From: Pseudotamlana haliotis
Lineage (GTDB): Bacteria > Bacteroidota > Bacteroidia > Flavobacteriales > Flavobacteriaceae
Length of the DNA stretch: 64,000 bases
Direction: 5' to 3'
Assembly (NCBI RefSeq): GCF_008806375.1
Contig: NZ_WAAT01000050.1
Span: 1 to 64,000 of the forward strand
Below the pieces are notes generated by a model that had not been told where the DNA came from, did not search any database, and saw only the letters and a program-made list of their open reading frames with translations. A program made the translations under genes and the position numbers. This document shows positions 17,682-26,758 of the stretch, in pieces (within the stretch, counting starts at the first letter, position 1; each line of letters begins with the position of its first letter).

Positions 17682-18692
17682 ATGCGAGTAGGTTTTAACC
17701 CTAATAAAGATAAAGAAATAGACCAGGTTGAATATACGCATCAGGTTATAATGCCGGTGCATATTCCCCATTTTGAAGGCTATTTTAAAGATAGTTTTAA
17801 AATTCTAGAATATAGTTTAGAATCTTTGTTTAAAACATCTCATAAAAACACATATATAACTGTGGTTAATAACGGGAGCTGTGAAGAGGTAAAGAACTTC
17901 TTAAATAGTTTATTTCATCAAGATTTAATTCATGAGCTTATTCATACAATATGTATAGGTAAGCTTAATGCTATTCTAAAGGGGGTGGTAGGTAATAGGA
18001 TAGAGTTAGTAACAATTTCTGATGCCGATGTACTGTTTCTTCCTAATTGGCAACAAGAAACGGTAAAGATCTTTGAAAATGTACCAAAGGCAGGAGTGGT
18101 AGGTATTGTACCTCAATTTAAAATGTTTGAAGCCAATTGTGGTAATGTACTTTTTGATACTTTTTTTAGTAAAAAACTAAAATTTTTACCAGTAAAAAAT
18201 CCAGATGCCTTAGCCTTGTTTTACAAAAGTATTGGTTGGGCTAATGATTATAATCAAGATTATTTAAAATATAATTTAGGACTTGACTTGAGTGAGGATT
18301 TTAAGGTTTTAGTTGGTTCTGGGCATTTTGTAGCAACTTATAAAAAAGATATGTTTGATGAGGTGAAATCTTATTTAGGTTATAAATTAGGAGGGCTAAG
18401 CGAAGCTTATCTTGATAAATCATCACTTAAAAAAGATTATTGGCGATTAACAACTCAAGATAACTATGCCTACCATATGGGGAATACTCTTGAAGATTGG
18501 ATGGAAACCGATTATCCGGTAAAAAATACACAGCAGGTTACTCATTCAGGTTTTTCAAAGCGTAAACCTATGAGCCATTTTATGTTTTTCTTAAAGAATA
18601 GACTGTTTTCTAAGTTTATTTCCATCCCATTTCTATATAAATGTTTTTTAAGAAGCAAAGGCCTGCCTAAAGCTATGATAAATAAATATTAG
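17682..18692 (+). CDS. Probable GT-A glycosyltransferase, unassigned family
   Basis: A 336-residue protein that I do not recognise as a standard GT2 by its N-terminus. It has a GT-A-like layout: ITVVNNGSCEEVKNFL (like the VDNGSxD element of GT2), then ISDADVLFLPNW, a DxD-type metal site near residue 110. VGSGHFVATYKKDMF matches the acceptor-side GxGxxxxR/K region of GT2. It starts 2 bases after the preceding gene and ends 4 bases before another GT2. A role as a transferase in glycan assembly is inferred from fold hints and context. Confidence 0.6.
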   Translation: MRVGFNPNKDKEIDQVEYTHQVIMPVHIPHFEGYFKDSFKILEYSLESLFKTSHKNTYITVVNNGSCEEVKNFLNSLFHQDLIHELIHTICIGKLNAILKGVVGNRIELVTISDADVLFLPNWQQETVKIFENVPKAGVVGIVPQFKMFEANCGNVLFDTFFSKKLKFLPVKNPDALALFYKSIGWANDYNQDYLKYNLGLDLSEDFKVLVGSGHFVATYKKDMFDEVKSYLGYKLGGLSEAYLDKSSLKKDYWRLTTQDNYAYHMGNTLEDWMETDYPVKNTQQVTHSGFSKRKPMSHFMFFLKNRLFSKFISIPFLYKCFLRSKGLPKAMINKY

Positions 18693-18696
18693 CTTT

Positions 18697-19608
18697 ATGT
18701 TAAACCCAACTTTCTCCATACTAATCACTACAAAAAACCGACTAGAAGACCTAAAACAAACGCTTAGGGAATTGATGGTTTTTATTGATAATAATGAGGT
18801 AGAATTTATTATTTGTGACGATGGTTCTACTGATGGGACTTCAAATTTTATAGCTACCAAATATAAAACGATTTGTTTAATTAAAAACAACAAGAGTGAA
18901 GGCCTTATATACAGTCGCAATAAGCTACTTGCTTTAACAAAAGCAAAATACGCCATCACTTTAGATGATGATGCACATATAGTATCTAAAAACTCATTAG
19001 AAATTATAGAGACTTTTTTTAAGTCTCATCCCAAATGTGCTGTTATGGCTCTTCGGGTTTTTTGGGGTAAAACATTACCTGTTAATTTAAACTGTAACAA
19101 AGCTTCTTTAAGGGTCCAGGGCTTTGTAGGTTGTGGCCATGTATGGCGCATGGAAGCATGGAGAGATATACCTTATTACCCAGATTGGTTTGTGTTTTAT
19201 GGCGAAGAAGATTTTGCTTCGTATCAATTATTTAAGAAAGGATGGAATATTGTTTATAACCCTAATGTATTAGTTCACCATAGAGTGGATGTGAAGTCTA
19301 GAAAAAAACAAAAAGACTACAGACTAAGGTTAAGAAGGTCTTTAAGGTCGGGGTGGTATTTATATTTTTTATTTTACCCTATTAACAAAATCCCTAAAAG
19401 ACTTGTTTATACTTTTTGGCAACAAATAAAAAAGAAAACTTTTAAAGGAGATGTTAAAGCTACTATTGCTATATTTCAAGCAATGGGAGATGTCGTGTAT
19501 AATTTTCCACGATTAATTAAATATGCCAATAGGTTAACAAATGGGGAGTTTAAAGAATATCAAAAATTACCAGATACGAAGCTGTATTGGAAACCTTTAG
19601 AGTCATAA
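18697..19608 (+). CDS. Glycosyltransferase family 2
   Basis: GT-A enzyme of 303 residues with FSILITTKNRLEDLKQTL, FIICDDGSTDGTSNFI, EGLIYSRNKLLALTKAKY and the metal site TLDDDAHIVS. The acceptor-side segment is FVGCGHVWRMEAW, followed by YGEEDFASYQLF (catalytic ED). The C-terminus is rich in Lys/Arg and aromatic residues (a long RLRRSLRSGWYLYFLFYP segment), suggesting membrane contact. Confidence 0.87.
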   Translation: MLNPTFSILITTKNRLEDLKQTLRELMVFIDNNEVEFIICDDGSTDGTSNFIATKYKTICLIKNNKSEGLIYSRNKLLALTKAKYAITLDDDAHIVSKNSLEIIETFFKSHPKCAVMALRVFWGKTLPVNLNCNKASLRVQGFVGCGHVWRMEAWRDIPYYPDWFVFYGEEDFASYQLFKKGWNIVYNPNVLVHHRVDVKSRKKQKDYRLRLRRSLRSGWYLYFLFYPINKIPKRLVYTFWQQIKKKTFKGDVKATIAIFQAMGDVVYNFPRLIKYANRLTNGEFKEYQKLPDTKLYWKPLES

Positions 19609-19613
19609 AATGG

Positions 19614-20384
19614 ATGAAACAAATGTTTAAAAAATTTATTACATACCAAAACAGGTTGAAAATCAGATATAAAGGGCGGGCTTTATTTGCTAAATTATAT
19701 CCTTTTAATTTATCGAAAATAGCTAGAATTCATAAAACTGATAAGTTTGGTGGTCATTTTTATACACCGCATTATCAAAACCATTTTTCGAAGTTTAAGT
19801 TTAAGCGAAATACTATTTTAGAAATAGGGGTTGGAGGTTATGAAGACCCGTATCTGGGAGGGAACTCTTTAAGAATGTGGAAATCGTATTTTCCGTTTTC
19901 CAAAATTTATTCATTGGATATACATGATAAATCATTCCTTCAAGAAAATAGGATTAAAATTTTTAAAGGAAGTCAGGTAGATTTTAATTTTTTAGATACA
20001 ATTACTGTTGAAATAGGGGGTATTGATATTATAATAGATGATGGAAGTCATATAAATGAACATGTTATAGAAAGTTTTAAGTACCTTTTTCCAAAACTTA
20101 AAAATGGAGGTATATATGTAGTTGAAGACACTCAAACATCATATTGGAAGGATTATGGTGGTGATTCAATTAATTTAGACAATAAAGAAACAATCTATGG
20201 TTTTTTTAAGGGGTTAATAGATGGCTTAAATAATGAAGAGTTTGTTATTGAAGGATATCAAAAATCTTACTTTGATAAACATATTGTTTCGATGCATTTT
20301 TATCATAACATGATATTTATTTATAAGGGAGAGAATAATGAATTGTCTAATTTTTTAGTTAAAAACAAAATCCCTCATGAATAA
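19614..20384 (+). CDS. Sugar O-methyltransferase-like protein (MycE-type)
   Basis: A class I methyltransferase-like protein of 256 residues. It has DKFGGHFYTPHYQNHF followed by ILEIGVGGYEDPYLGGNSLRMW as motif I, then KIYSLDIHDK (ribose-binding acid) and IDIIIDDGSHINEHVI (metal/acceptor site). A C-terminal VVEDTQTSYW completes the pattern. The layout is that of the metal-dependent macrolide-sugar methyltransferases such as MycE/TylE, so it may methylate a deoxy-sugar hydroxyl. The ATG at 19614 is chosen; a TTG further up would overlap the previous gene. It overlaps the next gene by eight bases. Confidence 0.72.
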   Translation: MKQMFKKFITYQNRLKIRYKGRALFAKLYPFNLSKIARIHKTDKFGGHFYTPHYQNHFSKFKFKRNTILEIGVGGYEDPYLGGNSLRMWKSYFPFSKIYSLDIHDKSFLQENRIKIFKGSQVDFNFLDTITVEIGGIDIIIDDGSHINEHVIESFKYLFPKLKNGGIYVVEDTQTSYWKDYGGDSINLDNKETIYGFFKGLIDGLNNEEFVIEGYQKSYFDKHIVSMHFYHNMIFIYKGENNELSNFLVKNKIPHE

Positions 20385-21189
20385 ATCCAAAATAGCGATA
20401 TTAACTACGGTTGCTAATTTCGATTTATATAAGATAACATCAAAATTGTTCCCTAATGATATAAAAAAATATGTAATAGACGGAAGTAATGGAATGCATG
20501 GTATTCATAGTCTAATTTACATGTTTGATAAGTTATCTAAAAAAGATATAGATTGGTTAATTTTAGCGGATGAAGACGTGATTTTTAAAAATAACAATCT
20601 TATTTTCTCTTTAATAGATAAGATGGAAGCAGACCAATTTACCGCTTGTGGTGTTAGAGATGGTGGTGTTGTTAAACATAGAACCTATAATCCTCATATG
20701 GTCAACACTTTTTTTACAGTCTTAAACTTTAGAGAAATTATTAAAATATGGGATAAGCAAAAGGTGTTAAAAAATCAATACCTTTTACCATTAGAATTTA
20801 ATATAGATAATGCAGAGTTAAGAGGTGTTTTTGATATTGACAGTTTATATGAACCTTATTATTGTTTCTTTTTATGGTTAAAAAGAAAAGGAAAGTCGTT
20901 TTTGTATTTGGAATCTAAAATGTTAGATGATAACATTTCTAATGTTATTTTATTTAGTAATCAAGAAGTGGCTTATCATACTTGGTATGCTAGAAGTTAT
21001 AATAAAAATGAAAAGCACACTAACAGAATTAATGGAGTCTTTAACACCTTGGGTATAGATTTTAATATTGATACCAATGATTTAGATTTAAATATTACAA
21101 TATTTAAAGATCGTTTCTTTTATACAAGAATGAAGATCTTAAAAATTATTACAAAGATTCAAAGGAAAATAAATTTAAATAAAGTTTAA
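20377..21189 (+). CDS. Unrecognised protein, possible GT-A glycosyltransferase
   Basis: A 270-residue protein with no confident family match. It has IAILTTVANFDLYKITSKLF at the N-terminus and DWLILADEDVIFKNN (~65-80), an acidic cluster resembling a DxD site preceded by hydrophobic strand residues, as in GT-A enzymes. No signal peptide or membrane segment is visible. It lies between a methyltransferase and neuA and starts before the preceding stop. It is a plausible transferase for the nonulosonate or another sugar, but that is inference only. Confidence 0.5.
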   Translation: MNKSKIAILTTVANFDLYKITSKLFPNDIKKYVIDGSNGMHGIHSLIYMFDKLSKKDIDWLILADEDVIFKNNNLIFSLIDKMEADQFTACGVRDGGVVKHRTYNPHMVNTFFTVLNFREIIKIWDKQKVLKNQYLLPLEFNIDNAELRGVFDIDSLYEPYYCFFLWLKRKGKSFLYLESKMLDDNISNVILFSNQEVAYHTWYARSYNKNEKHTNRINGVFNTLGIDFNIDTNDLDLNITIFKDRFFYTRMKILKIITKIQRKINLNKV

Positions 21190-21230
21190 ACTTTATAGTG
21201 GTAATTTAATTATCATAAAGAGGAAGAGTA

Positions 21231-21908
21231 TTGAAAACCATAGCCATTATACCAGCCAGAGGAAAATCTAAACGTTTGCCTAATAAAAACACCAAATTGT
21301 TAGGAGGTGTGCCATTATTGATTCATAGTATAAATTATGCTAAACAACATAATTTTATAGATGCGATTTATGTGTCTACAAATGATGAAAATATAAGAAA
21401 AATAGCTTTAAACTGCGGAGTTCAGGTAATTGACAGGCCCGAAGGCTTATCTGGGGATTTAGAACCCACAGTGTCTGCTTTAAAGCATGTTCTAGAGTCT
21501 ATTGATTGTGATGTTGAAAATGTGGTCCTCCTACAGCCCACGAATCCATTGCGTCCTAAAGACTTACTGAAAGACGCATTTCAAACATTTGTTGAAAAGG
21601 ATTTTGACAGCCTGTTTACAGTGACTAGAAGCTATGAAAAGCTTGGAAAAATTGAAAATAGCTGTTTTAAATCATTTAATTATGCCATAGGACAGCGTAG
21701 CCAAGATTTGGAACCTTTGTATTATGAAAACGGTTTGCTGTATATCACCAAGGCGAAACACATTTTAAAGAACGTAATAATTACGGAAAAAGCTTATCCC
21801 TTCGAGGTGGATCATGTTTTTGCAAAGGTGGACATTGATACTCAAGAAGATTTTGATTATGCCGAATTTTTGTTTCATAAATCAAGGACGTCCTCATCAG
21901 GCTTATAA
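21231..21908 (+). CDS. neuA: CMP-N-acylneuraminate cytidylyltransferase
   Basis: Activates sialic acid (or a related nonulosonate) with CTP to give CMP-sugar, the donor for sialyltransferases. The signature IIPARGKSKRLPNKNTKLL is at the N-terminus, with LLQPTNPLRPKDL and a YYENGLLYI segment further on. The length (225 residues) is that of single-domain NeuA enzymes. It starts at TTG (21231), 41 bases after the previous gene. It is followed by neuB and neuC, giving a complete CMP-sialic acid set. Confidence 0.92.
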   Translation: MKTIAIIPARGKSKRLPNKNTKLLGGVPLLIHSINYAKQHNFIDAIYVSTNDENIRKIALNCGVQVIDRPEGLSGDLEPTVSALKHVLESIDCDVENVVLLQPTNPLRPKDLLKDAFQTFVEKDFDSLFTVTRSYEKLGKIENSCFKSFNYAIGQRSQDLEPLYYENGLLYITKAKHILKNVIITEKAYPFEVDHVFAKVDIDTQEDFDYAEFLFHKSRTSSSGL

Positions 21909-21958
21909 AATGAATTATAAAAAGAAGTCTCTAATTGTTGAAGAAAAAATATAAAATA

Positions 21959-23002
21959 ATGAATCGCCCATTTATTGAAATAGCAGGACGTAAAATCGGT
22001 CAAGATTATCCACCATTGGTTATTGCTGAAATAGGTATAAACCATGAAGGATCCTTAATGGTTGCAAAAGAAATGGTAGATGCGGCAGCGCGAGCAGGTG
22101 CTGAGGTCGTGAAGCATCAAACTCATATTGTGGAAGATGAAATGAGTGGTGCTGCTAAAAAAGTCATTCCAGGTAATGCTGAAATTTCAATTTACGAAAT
22201 TATGGAACGCTGCGCACTCAACGAAGCCGATGAATTGGCTTTAAAAAACTATGTGGAAAGCAAGGGAATGATTTTTATATCCACCCCATTTTCACGTGCT
22301 GCAGCCAATCGTTTAAAACGCTTCGATATTCCTGCGTATAAAATAGGCTCCGGCGAATGTAATAATTATCCATTACTAGAACATATTGCTCAGTTTGGAA
22401 AACCTGTTATTCTAAGTACAGGGATGAACACTCTGGAAAGTGTGAAAAAAGCAGTCGCTATTTTTGATAAATATCAAGTCCCAGTGGCACTATTACATAC
22501 TACTAATTTATATCCTACACCTAGTCATTTGGTTCGTTTTGGCGCAATGCAAGCACTACATCAAGCTTTTCCAGAGAAGGTTTTTGGACTTAGTGACCAC
22601 ACTTTAAATAATAATGCAAGTTTGGGAGCTGTAGCCTTAGGAGCATCTGTTTTAGAACGTCATTTTACAGATCATATGCAACGTACAGGTCCAGATATTA
22701 TATGCAGTATGGATGAGCAAACCTGTAAAGCATTAATAGAAAACAGTGCGGAATTAGCTTTAATGCGTGGAGGTACTAAAGAACCAGCCAAAGAAGAACA
22801 AGTAACTATTGATTTTGCTTTTGCCACGGTTTGTACCATAGCTCCAATTAAAAAAGGTGAAGCTTTTACTAAAGAAAATATTTGGGTAAAACGTCCAGGA
22901 ACTGGTGAGATTTTAGCAGAACATTTTAATGGTTTAATAGGTAAAATAGCCGCTAAAGATTTAGAGAATGATGTACAATTACAGCTTTTAGATGTTAGGT
23001 GA
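21959..23002 (+). CDS. neuB: N-acetylneuraminate synthase
   Basis: Condenses N-acetylmannosamine with phosphoenolpyruvate to form sialic acid. The TIM-barrel domain has [60 protein letters not shown] and GLSDHT. The C-terminal SAF (antifreeze-like) domain ([20 protein letters not shown]...RPGTGE) follows from about residue 285. The ATG at 21959 gives the usual [14 protein letters not shown] start; the TTG eight codons earlier is less likely. No legionaminate or pseudaminate pathway genes (LegB/PseB types) are seen, which favours Neu5Ac as product. Confidence 0.92.
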   Translation: MNRPFIEIAGRKIGQDYPPLVIAEIGINHEGSLMVAKEMVDAAARAGAEVVKHQTHIVEDEMSGAAKKVIPGNAEISIYEIMERCALNEADELALKNYVESKGMIFISTPFSRAAANRLKRFDIPAYKIGSGECNNYPLLEHIAQFGKPVILSTGMNTLESVKKAVAIFDKYQVPVALLHTTNLYPTPSHLVRFGAMQALHQAFPEKVFGLSDHTLNNNASLGAVALGASVLERHFTDHMQRTGPDIICSMDEQTCKALIENSAELALMRGGTKEPAKEEQVTIDFAFATVCTIAPIKKGEAFTKENIWVKRPGTGEILAEHFNGLIGKIAAKDLENDVQLQLLDVR

Positions 23003-23166
23003 TTTTTTTAGTTTTTTTAGGGACAGAGTGTTCCCCTCTAGAGCGGGGTTAGGGGTGTGTCATATTTAAATACACCCACTAATACTTTAGCATTTAAAAT
23101 AAAAGCATTAAAATTGTTGGCTAGAACCATAATGAAACAATTCTAACCTATTTTTTAGTATAATTC

Positions 23167-24291
23167 ATGAAGAAAATTGCATTCCTTACGGGAACAAGAG
23201 CTGATTTTGGAAAACTAAAATCATTGATTGCTATTTTACAGGATGCAACTGATTTTGATCCTCATATTTTTGTAACAGGGATGCATTTACAAGAGTTATA
23301 CGGTTATACACTGATTGAAGTTCAAAAAAGTGGGTTTAAAAATATTTATACTTTTGAAAATCAAACCCATGAAACGTCAATGGATTTAACCTTGGCTAAA
23401 ACAATTTCGGGATTTTCTGAGTATGTAAAAGAGATGGCGCCAGACTTAATTGTTATTCATGGGGATCGAGTAGAAGCTCTAGCAGGAGCTATTGTAGGGA
23501 GCTTAAACAATATTTTAGTGGCACATATTGAGGGCGGAGAAGTCTCTGGAACAATAGATGAATTATTACGCCATGCCACAAGTAAAATGAGTCACGTACA
23601 TTTCGTATCAAACCATCAGGCCAAGTTAAGATTGGTTCAAATGGGAGAAATAGAAGCATCTATTTATACCATTGGGTCTCCAGATGTAGATATCATGTTT
23701 TCAAAAAAGCTGCCAACGTTAGAGAATGTAAAAGCATATTACGACATTCCTTTTGAAACTTATAGTATTGTTATGTTTCACCCAGTAACAACTGAGTTTT
23801 CTGAGATGTCAGGTTACGCCGAAGCTTTAGTAAATGCCTTGATGTCTAGCAAGCATAATTATGTGATTATATACCCTAATAATGATTTAGGAAGCGCTAG
23901 TGTTTTAAAGGCTTTTAAACGTCTGGAAGGGAAATCGAAATTTAAGCTTATACCATCTTTGCGTTTTGAATATTTTTTAACTTTGTTGAAAAATGCTCAA
24001 AGTATTGTTGGTAATAGTAGTGCAGGTGTTCGGGAAGCCCCCTATTATGGTGTGCCAGTAATAAACATTGGAACACGGCAAAAAAATCGTGTGACGCATT
24101 CTGAAATCATAAATATAAATTATGAAGAGCCCAATATTCTAGAAGCTTTAAATTGTATTCCAAAGTTAGAAAGAAAATCACAATTTTCTGAATTTGGAGG
24201 CGGGCAAAGCGCTGAGCTTTTTCTGGAATCCTTACAACAGCAAGGTTTTTGGAGCTTAAATCATCAAAAACAATTTAGAGAACTTAAATGA
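23167..24291 (+). CDS. neuC: UDP-N-acetylglucosamine 2-epimerase (hydrolysing)
   Basis: Converts UDP-GlcNAc to ManNAc plus UDP, the first step of bacterial sialic acid synthesis. It has the N-terminal FLTGTRADFGKLKSL typical of NeuC, then IHGDRVEALAGAIVG, HIEGGEVSGTIDELLRHATS and the C-terminal GNSSAGVREAPYYGVPVINI. The length of 374 is normal. A 164-base gap separates it from neuB and contains a C/G-rich imperfect palindrome (GTTCCCCTCTAGAGCGGGG), so it may have its own promoter. It overlaps the next gene by four bases. Confidence 0.9.
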   Translation: MKKIAFLTGTRADFGKLKSLIAILQDATDFDPHIFVTGMHLQELYGYTLIEVQKSGFKNIYTFENQTHETSMDLTLAKTISGFSEYVKEMAPDLIVIHGDRVEALAGAIVGSLNNILVAHIEGGEVSGTIDELLRHATSKMSHVHFVSNHQAKLRLVQMGEIEASIYTIGSPDVDIMFSKKLPTLENVKAYYDIPFETYSIVMFHPVTTEFSEMSGYAEALVNALMSSKHNYVIIYPNNDLGSASVLKAFKRLEGKSKFKLIPSLRFEYFLTLLKNAQSIVGNSSAGVREAPYYGVPVINIGTRQKNRVTHSEIININYEEPNILEALNCIPKLERKSQFSEFGGGQSAELFLESLQQQGFWSLNHQKQFRELK

Positions 24292-25676
24292 ACGGTAAAT
24301 TAGGTATAGTAATAACCGACGGAGTAGGCTTTAGAAATTTTATTTTAAGCGATTTTTTAAAAGAAGCAGAGGCTACTTTTGGTGAGGTGGTTATTTTATC
24401 ATGCTTGCCCAGAGAAGTTTATAGGCTTCATACCCACGTGCGTGTAATTGAGTTGGATGTTTTTGAAGAAACTTTTAAAACATGGTTTTTTAGAAAAGCA
24501 AAAGAAATAGCACATCTTAAATTACACCAAAAAGGAAATTTGGGCATTAAAGATAATTTAAAAACGAATGATTCAAAACTTAAAACGACAAGGGGATACG
24601 CTACCCGATTCATTTATAAATTAACGTCAATTTTCCATTCAGAATCCAACATTCAACAATTTCAGAAGTTGCAAAACAGCACGTTTGCTAATCATCAAAT
24701 AACCCATGCATATACTTCTATTTTAAGGGAAGAACAATTTAGTTTATTGTTTTTTACCCACCAGCGGCCACCATATATTGCACCGTTGGTTTATGCTGCG
24801 CAACAGCAGCAACTTAAGACAGCAGCATTTATTTTTAGCTGGGATAATTTAGCATCCAAAGGGCGTATGGCTTCAAGTTTTGATTATTATTTGGTTTGGA
24901 GTTCGTTGATGAAACAGGATTTAAATCAGTTTTATACCTCCATAAACAAGGAGCATATTAAAATTGTTGGCACCCCGCAATTTGTACCTTACGTGTTGCC
25001 TGAATACAAAATATCTAAACAGGATTTTATTTCTGAATTTAGTTTAGATACTAATTTAAAAACCATTTGTTTTAGCTGTGGCGATATTTCAACCAGTAAA
25101 AATGATGAATTATATATTGAAACCATTGCTGAAGCCATTCAAGATAAAACCATACAACTCGTAAATTTTGTTGTAAGAACATCGCCTGCGGAAGACCCTA
25201 TTCGGTTTAAAAATTTAGTTGAAAAATATCCGTCTATAAAATGGAATTTCCCTAAATGGAATCAAGTGAGGGCAAACCATCAAGAATCTTGGTCGCAACG
25301 CATCCCCTCACGAGATGATGTTAAACAGTTAAGAGCTTTATTGGAATATTCTGATTTAAATATCAACATGCTATCCACCATGAGTTTGGATTTTATGCTG
25401 TTTAACAAACCGGTTATCAACCCTGTTTTTGGGAATAAAACCAATGGCTTGTACGACGATCAACGTTTTTTAGGTTATGCCCATATTGAACATTTAGTGA
25501 ACAGTCAAGCATCAAAAGTGGTTAAAACTAAAGAAGCATTATTGGAAGCTATTGCTAGTTATTTAATGGATGATGTAGGTGGTGAGCATAGGGAAAACTT
25601 CATTCACCAACAGGTGGGTGTTTCTTTAGAAAAAACAAGTAAAGAATTAGTAGAGGGTTTAAAAGCATGGGCGTAA
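24288..25676 (+). CDS. Unassigned GT-B-like protein, candidate sialyltransferase
   Basis: A 462-residue protein without a family I can name. It begins LGIVITDGVGFRNFILSDF and has the GT-B-like elements FIFSWDNLASKGRM (mid-protein), YYLVWSSLMKQDL, IKIVGTPQFVPYV and TICFSCGDIS. These resemble the two-domain transferases of the CDP-glycerol/UDP-GT superfamily. A Lys/Thr-rich segment near residues 85-105 looks like an insertion. ATGA overlap with neuC places it in the sialic acid operon. No known sialyltransferase family is recognisable in the window, so it is the best positional candidate for the enzyme using CMP-sialic acid (inference). Confidence 0.5.
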   Translation: MNGKLGIVITDGVGFRNFILSDFLKEAEATFGEVVILSCLPREVYRLHTHVRVIELDVFEETFKTWFFRKAKEIAHLKLHQKGNLGIKDNLKTNDSKLKTTRGYATRFIYKLTSIFHSESNIQQFQKLQNSTFANHQITHAYTSILREEQFSLLFFTHQRPPYIAPLVYAAQQQQLKTAAFIFSWDNLASKGRMASSFDYYLVWSSLMKQDLNQFYTSINKEHIKIVGTPQFVPYVLPEYKISKQDFISEFSLDTNLKTICFSCGDISTSKNDELYIETIAEAIQDKTIQLVNFVVRTSPAEDPIRFKNLVEKYPSIKWNFPKWNQVRANHQESWSQRIPSRDDVKQLRALLEYSDLNINMLSTMSLDFMLFNKPVINPVFGNKTNGLYDDQRFLGYAHIEHLVNSQASKVVKTKEALLEAIASYLMDDVGGEHRENFIHQQVGVSLEKTSKELVEGLKAWA

Positions 25677-26758
25677 AACCAAAACATATCGCCATTATTT
25701 GCAACTATGAACTACTTGAAAGCAGAGTAGGCGGTATGGATTATTTTTTCTGGGCTTTTAATAAGAAATGCAGGGAAAATCAGATAAAAATTGATTGGTT
25801 TTTCCCGAATATGGCATCTCATGGCGACTATGGAACATTTCATATAATTCCCACTGAAACTATAAGTTTAGAACAGAATTTTATACATTATATTAAAACC
25901 GAAAATCTTCAGTATTCTCATATTATCACGCATTTTGTGGAGTTATGTACCTCGTTTTTTGCGGATATAAGAAAATGTCAAACTTCAAAAATTATTGTCG
26001 TCGACCATAATCCAAGGCCTTTAGTAGGATATTCCCTTAAAAAAAGAATCAAAAAAAGAATTAAAGGAGCTTTGTATTCAAAACACATCAATCAATTTAT
26101 TGGTGTTTCCGATTATACCCGTAAAGCTATTTTACAGGATTTCGGAAGTTTTTTAGAGCTTAAAACCCACACTATTTATAATGGGGTGTTGATTGATAGC
26201 ATTATTCCTAAAACAACAGAAAGACGAACAGAGAACCCGAAGTTTTTGGTGGTATCGCACCTGCGTTTTTCAAAAGGTATTCAAGATTTAATTGAAGCTG
26301 TTAATGTATTGCCTACCAATTTAAAATCTAATTTGGAAATTACTTTGTATGGTGATGGTCCTTATAAAAGTGAATTACTGCAATTAGTTTCTAAGTATGA
26401 TCTTGAATCTAATTTTTATTTTCAGGGCAGTCATTCTAGCATTAATGAATTATATCAAAATTTTGATTATTTAGTGCAGCCTACTCATATGGAGTGTTTT
26501 AGTTTGTCTATTTTAGAAAGTTTGGCAGCTAATATTCCAGTAATAACAACACCTGTTGGTGGCAATTTAGAAGTAATAACCCATGATAAAAATGGTTTTG
26601 TATTTGAGACAAAAAACAGTCGAGAATTATCAGAATTATTAAATTCTATTATGAAAGGTAAAAAAGGTATTGTTGGGAATACAAGAACTTTAATTGAAAA
26701 TAAATTTTCAATTGATAGGATGGTGAAAAAGCATTTTGAATTAATAAATAACAATTAA
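25667..26758 (+). CDS. Glycosyltransferase family 4
   Basis: GT-B enzyme of 363 residues. It has GGMDYFFWAF as the N-terminal glycine loop, VVDHNPRPL, and a donor domain with FLVVSHLRFSKGIQDLIEA, LYGDGPYKSEL and an EX7E motif ECFSLSILE. TPVGGNLEVITHDKNGF follows. It begins ten bases inside the preceding gene, and its stop shares one base with the MBOAT start (TAATG), so the three are coupled. Confidence 0.88.
   Translation: MGVKPKHIAIICNYELLESRVGGMDYFFWAFNKKCRENQIKIDWFFPNMASHGDYGTFHIIPTETISLEQNFIHYIKTENLQYSHIITHFVELCTSFFADIRKCQTSKIIVVDHNPRPLVGYSLKKRIKKRIKGALYSKHINQFIGVSDYTRKAILQDFGSFLELKTHTIYNGVLIDSIIPKTTERRTENPKFLVVSHLRFSKGIQDLIEAVNVLPTNLKSNLEITLYGDGPYKSELLQLVSKYDLESNFYFQGSHSSINELYQNFDYLVQPTHMECFSLSILESLAANIPVITTPVGGNLEVITHDKNGFVFETKNSRELSELLNSIMKGKKGIVGNTRTLIENKFSIDRMVKKHFELINNN

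Noticed and set aside
21231-24291. Legionaminic or pseudaminic acid pathway
   Set aside because: Only NeuA/B/C-type genes are present; dehydratase, aminotransferase and acetyltransferase genes of those pathways are not seen nearby. A minor doubt remains because NeuB-type synthases are similar among pathways.
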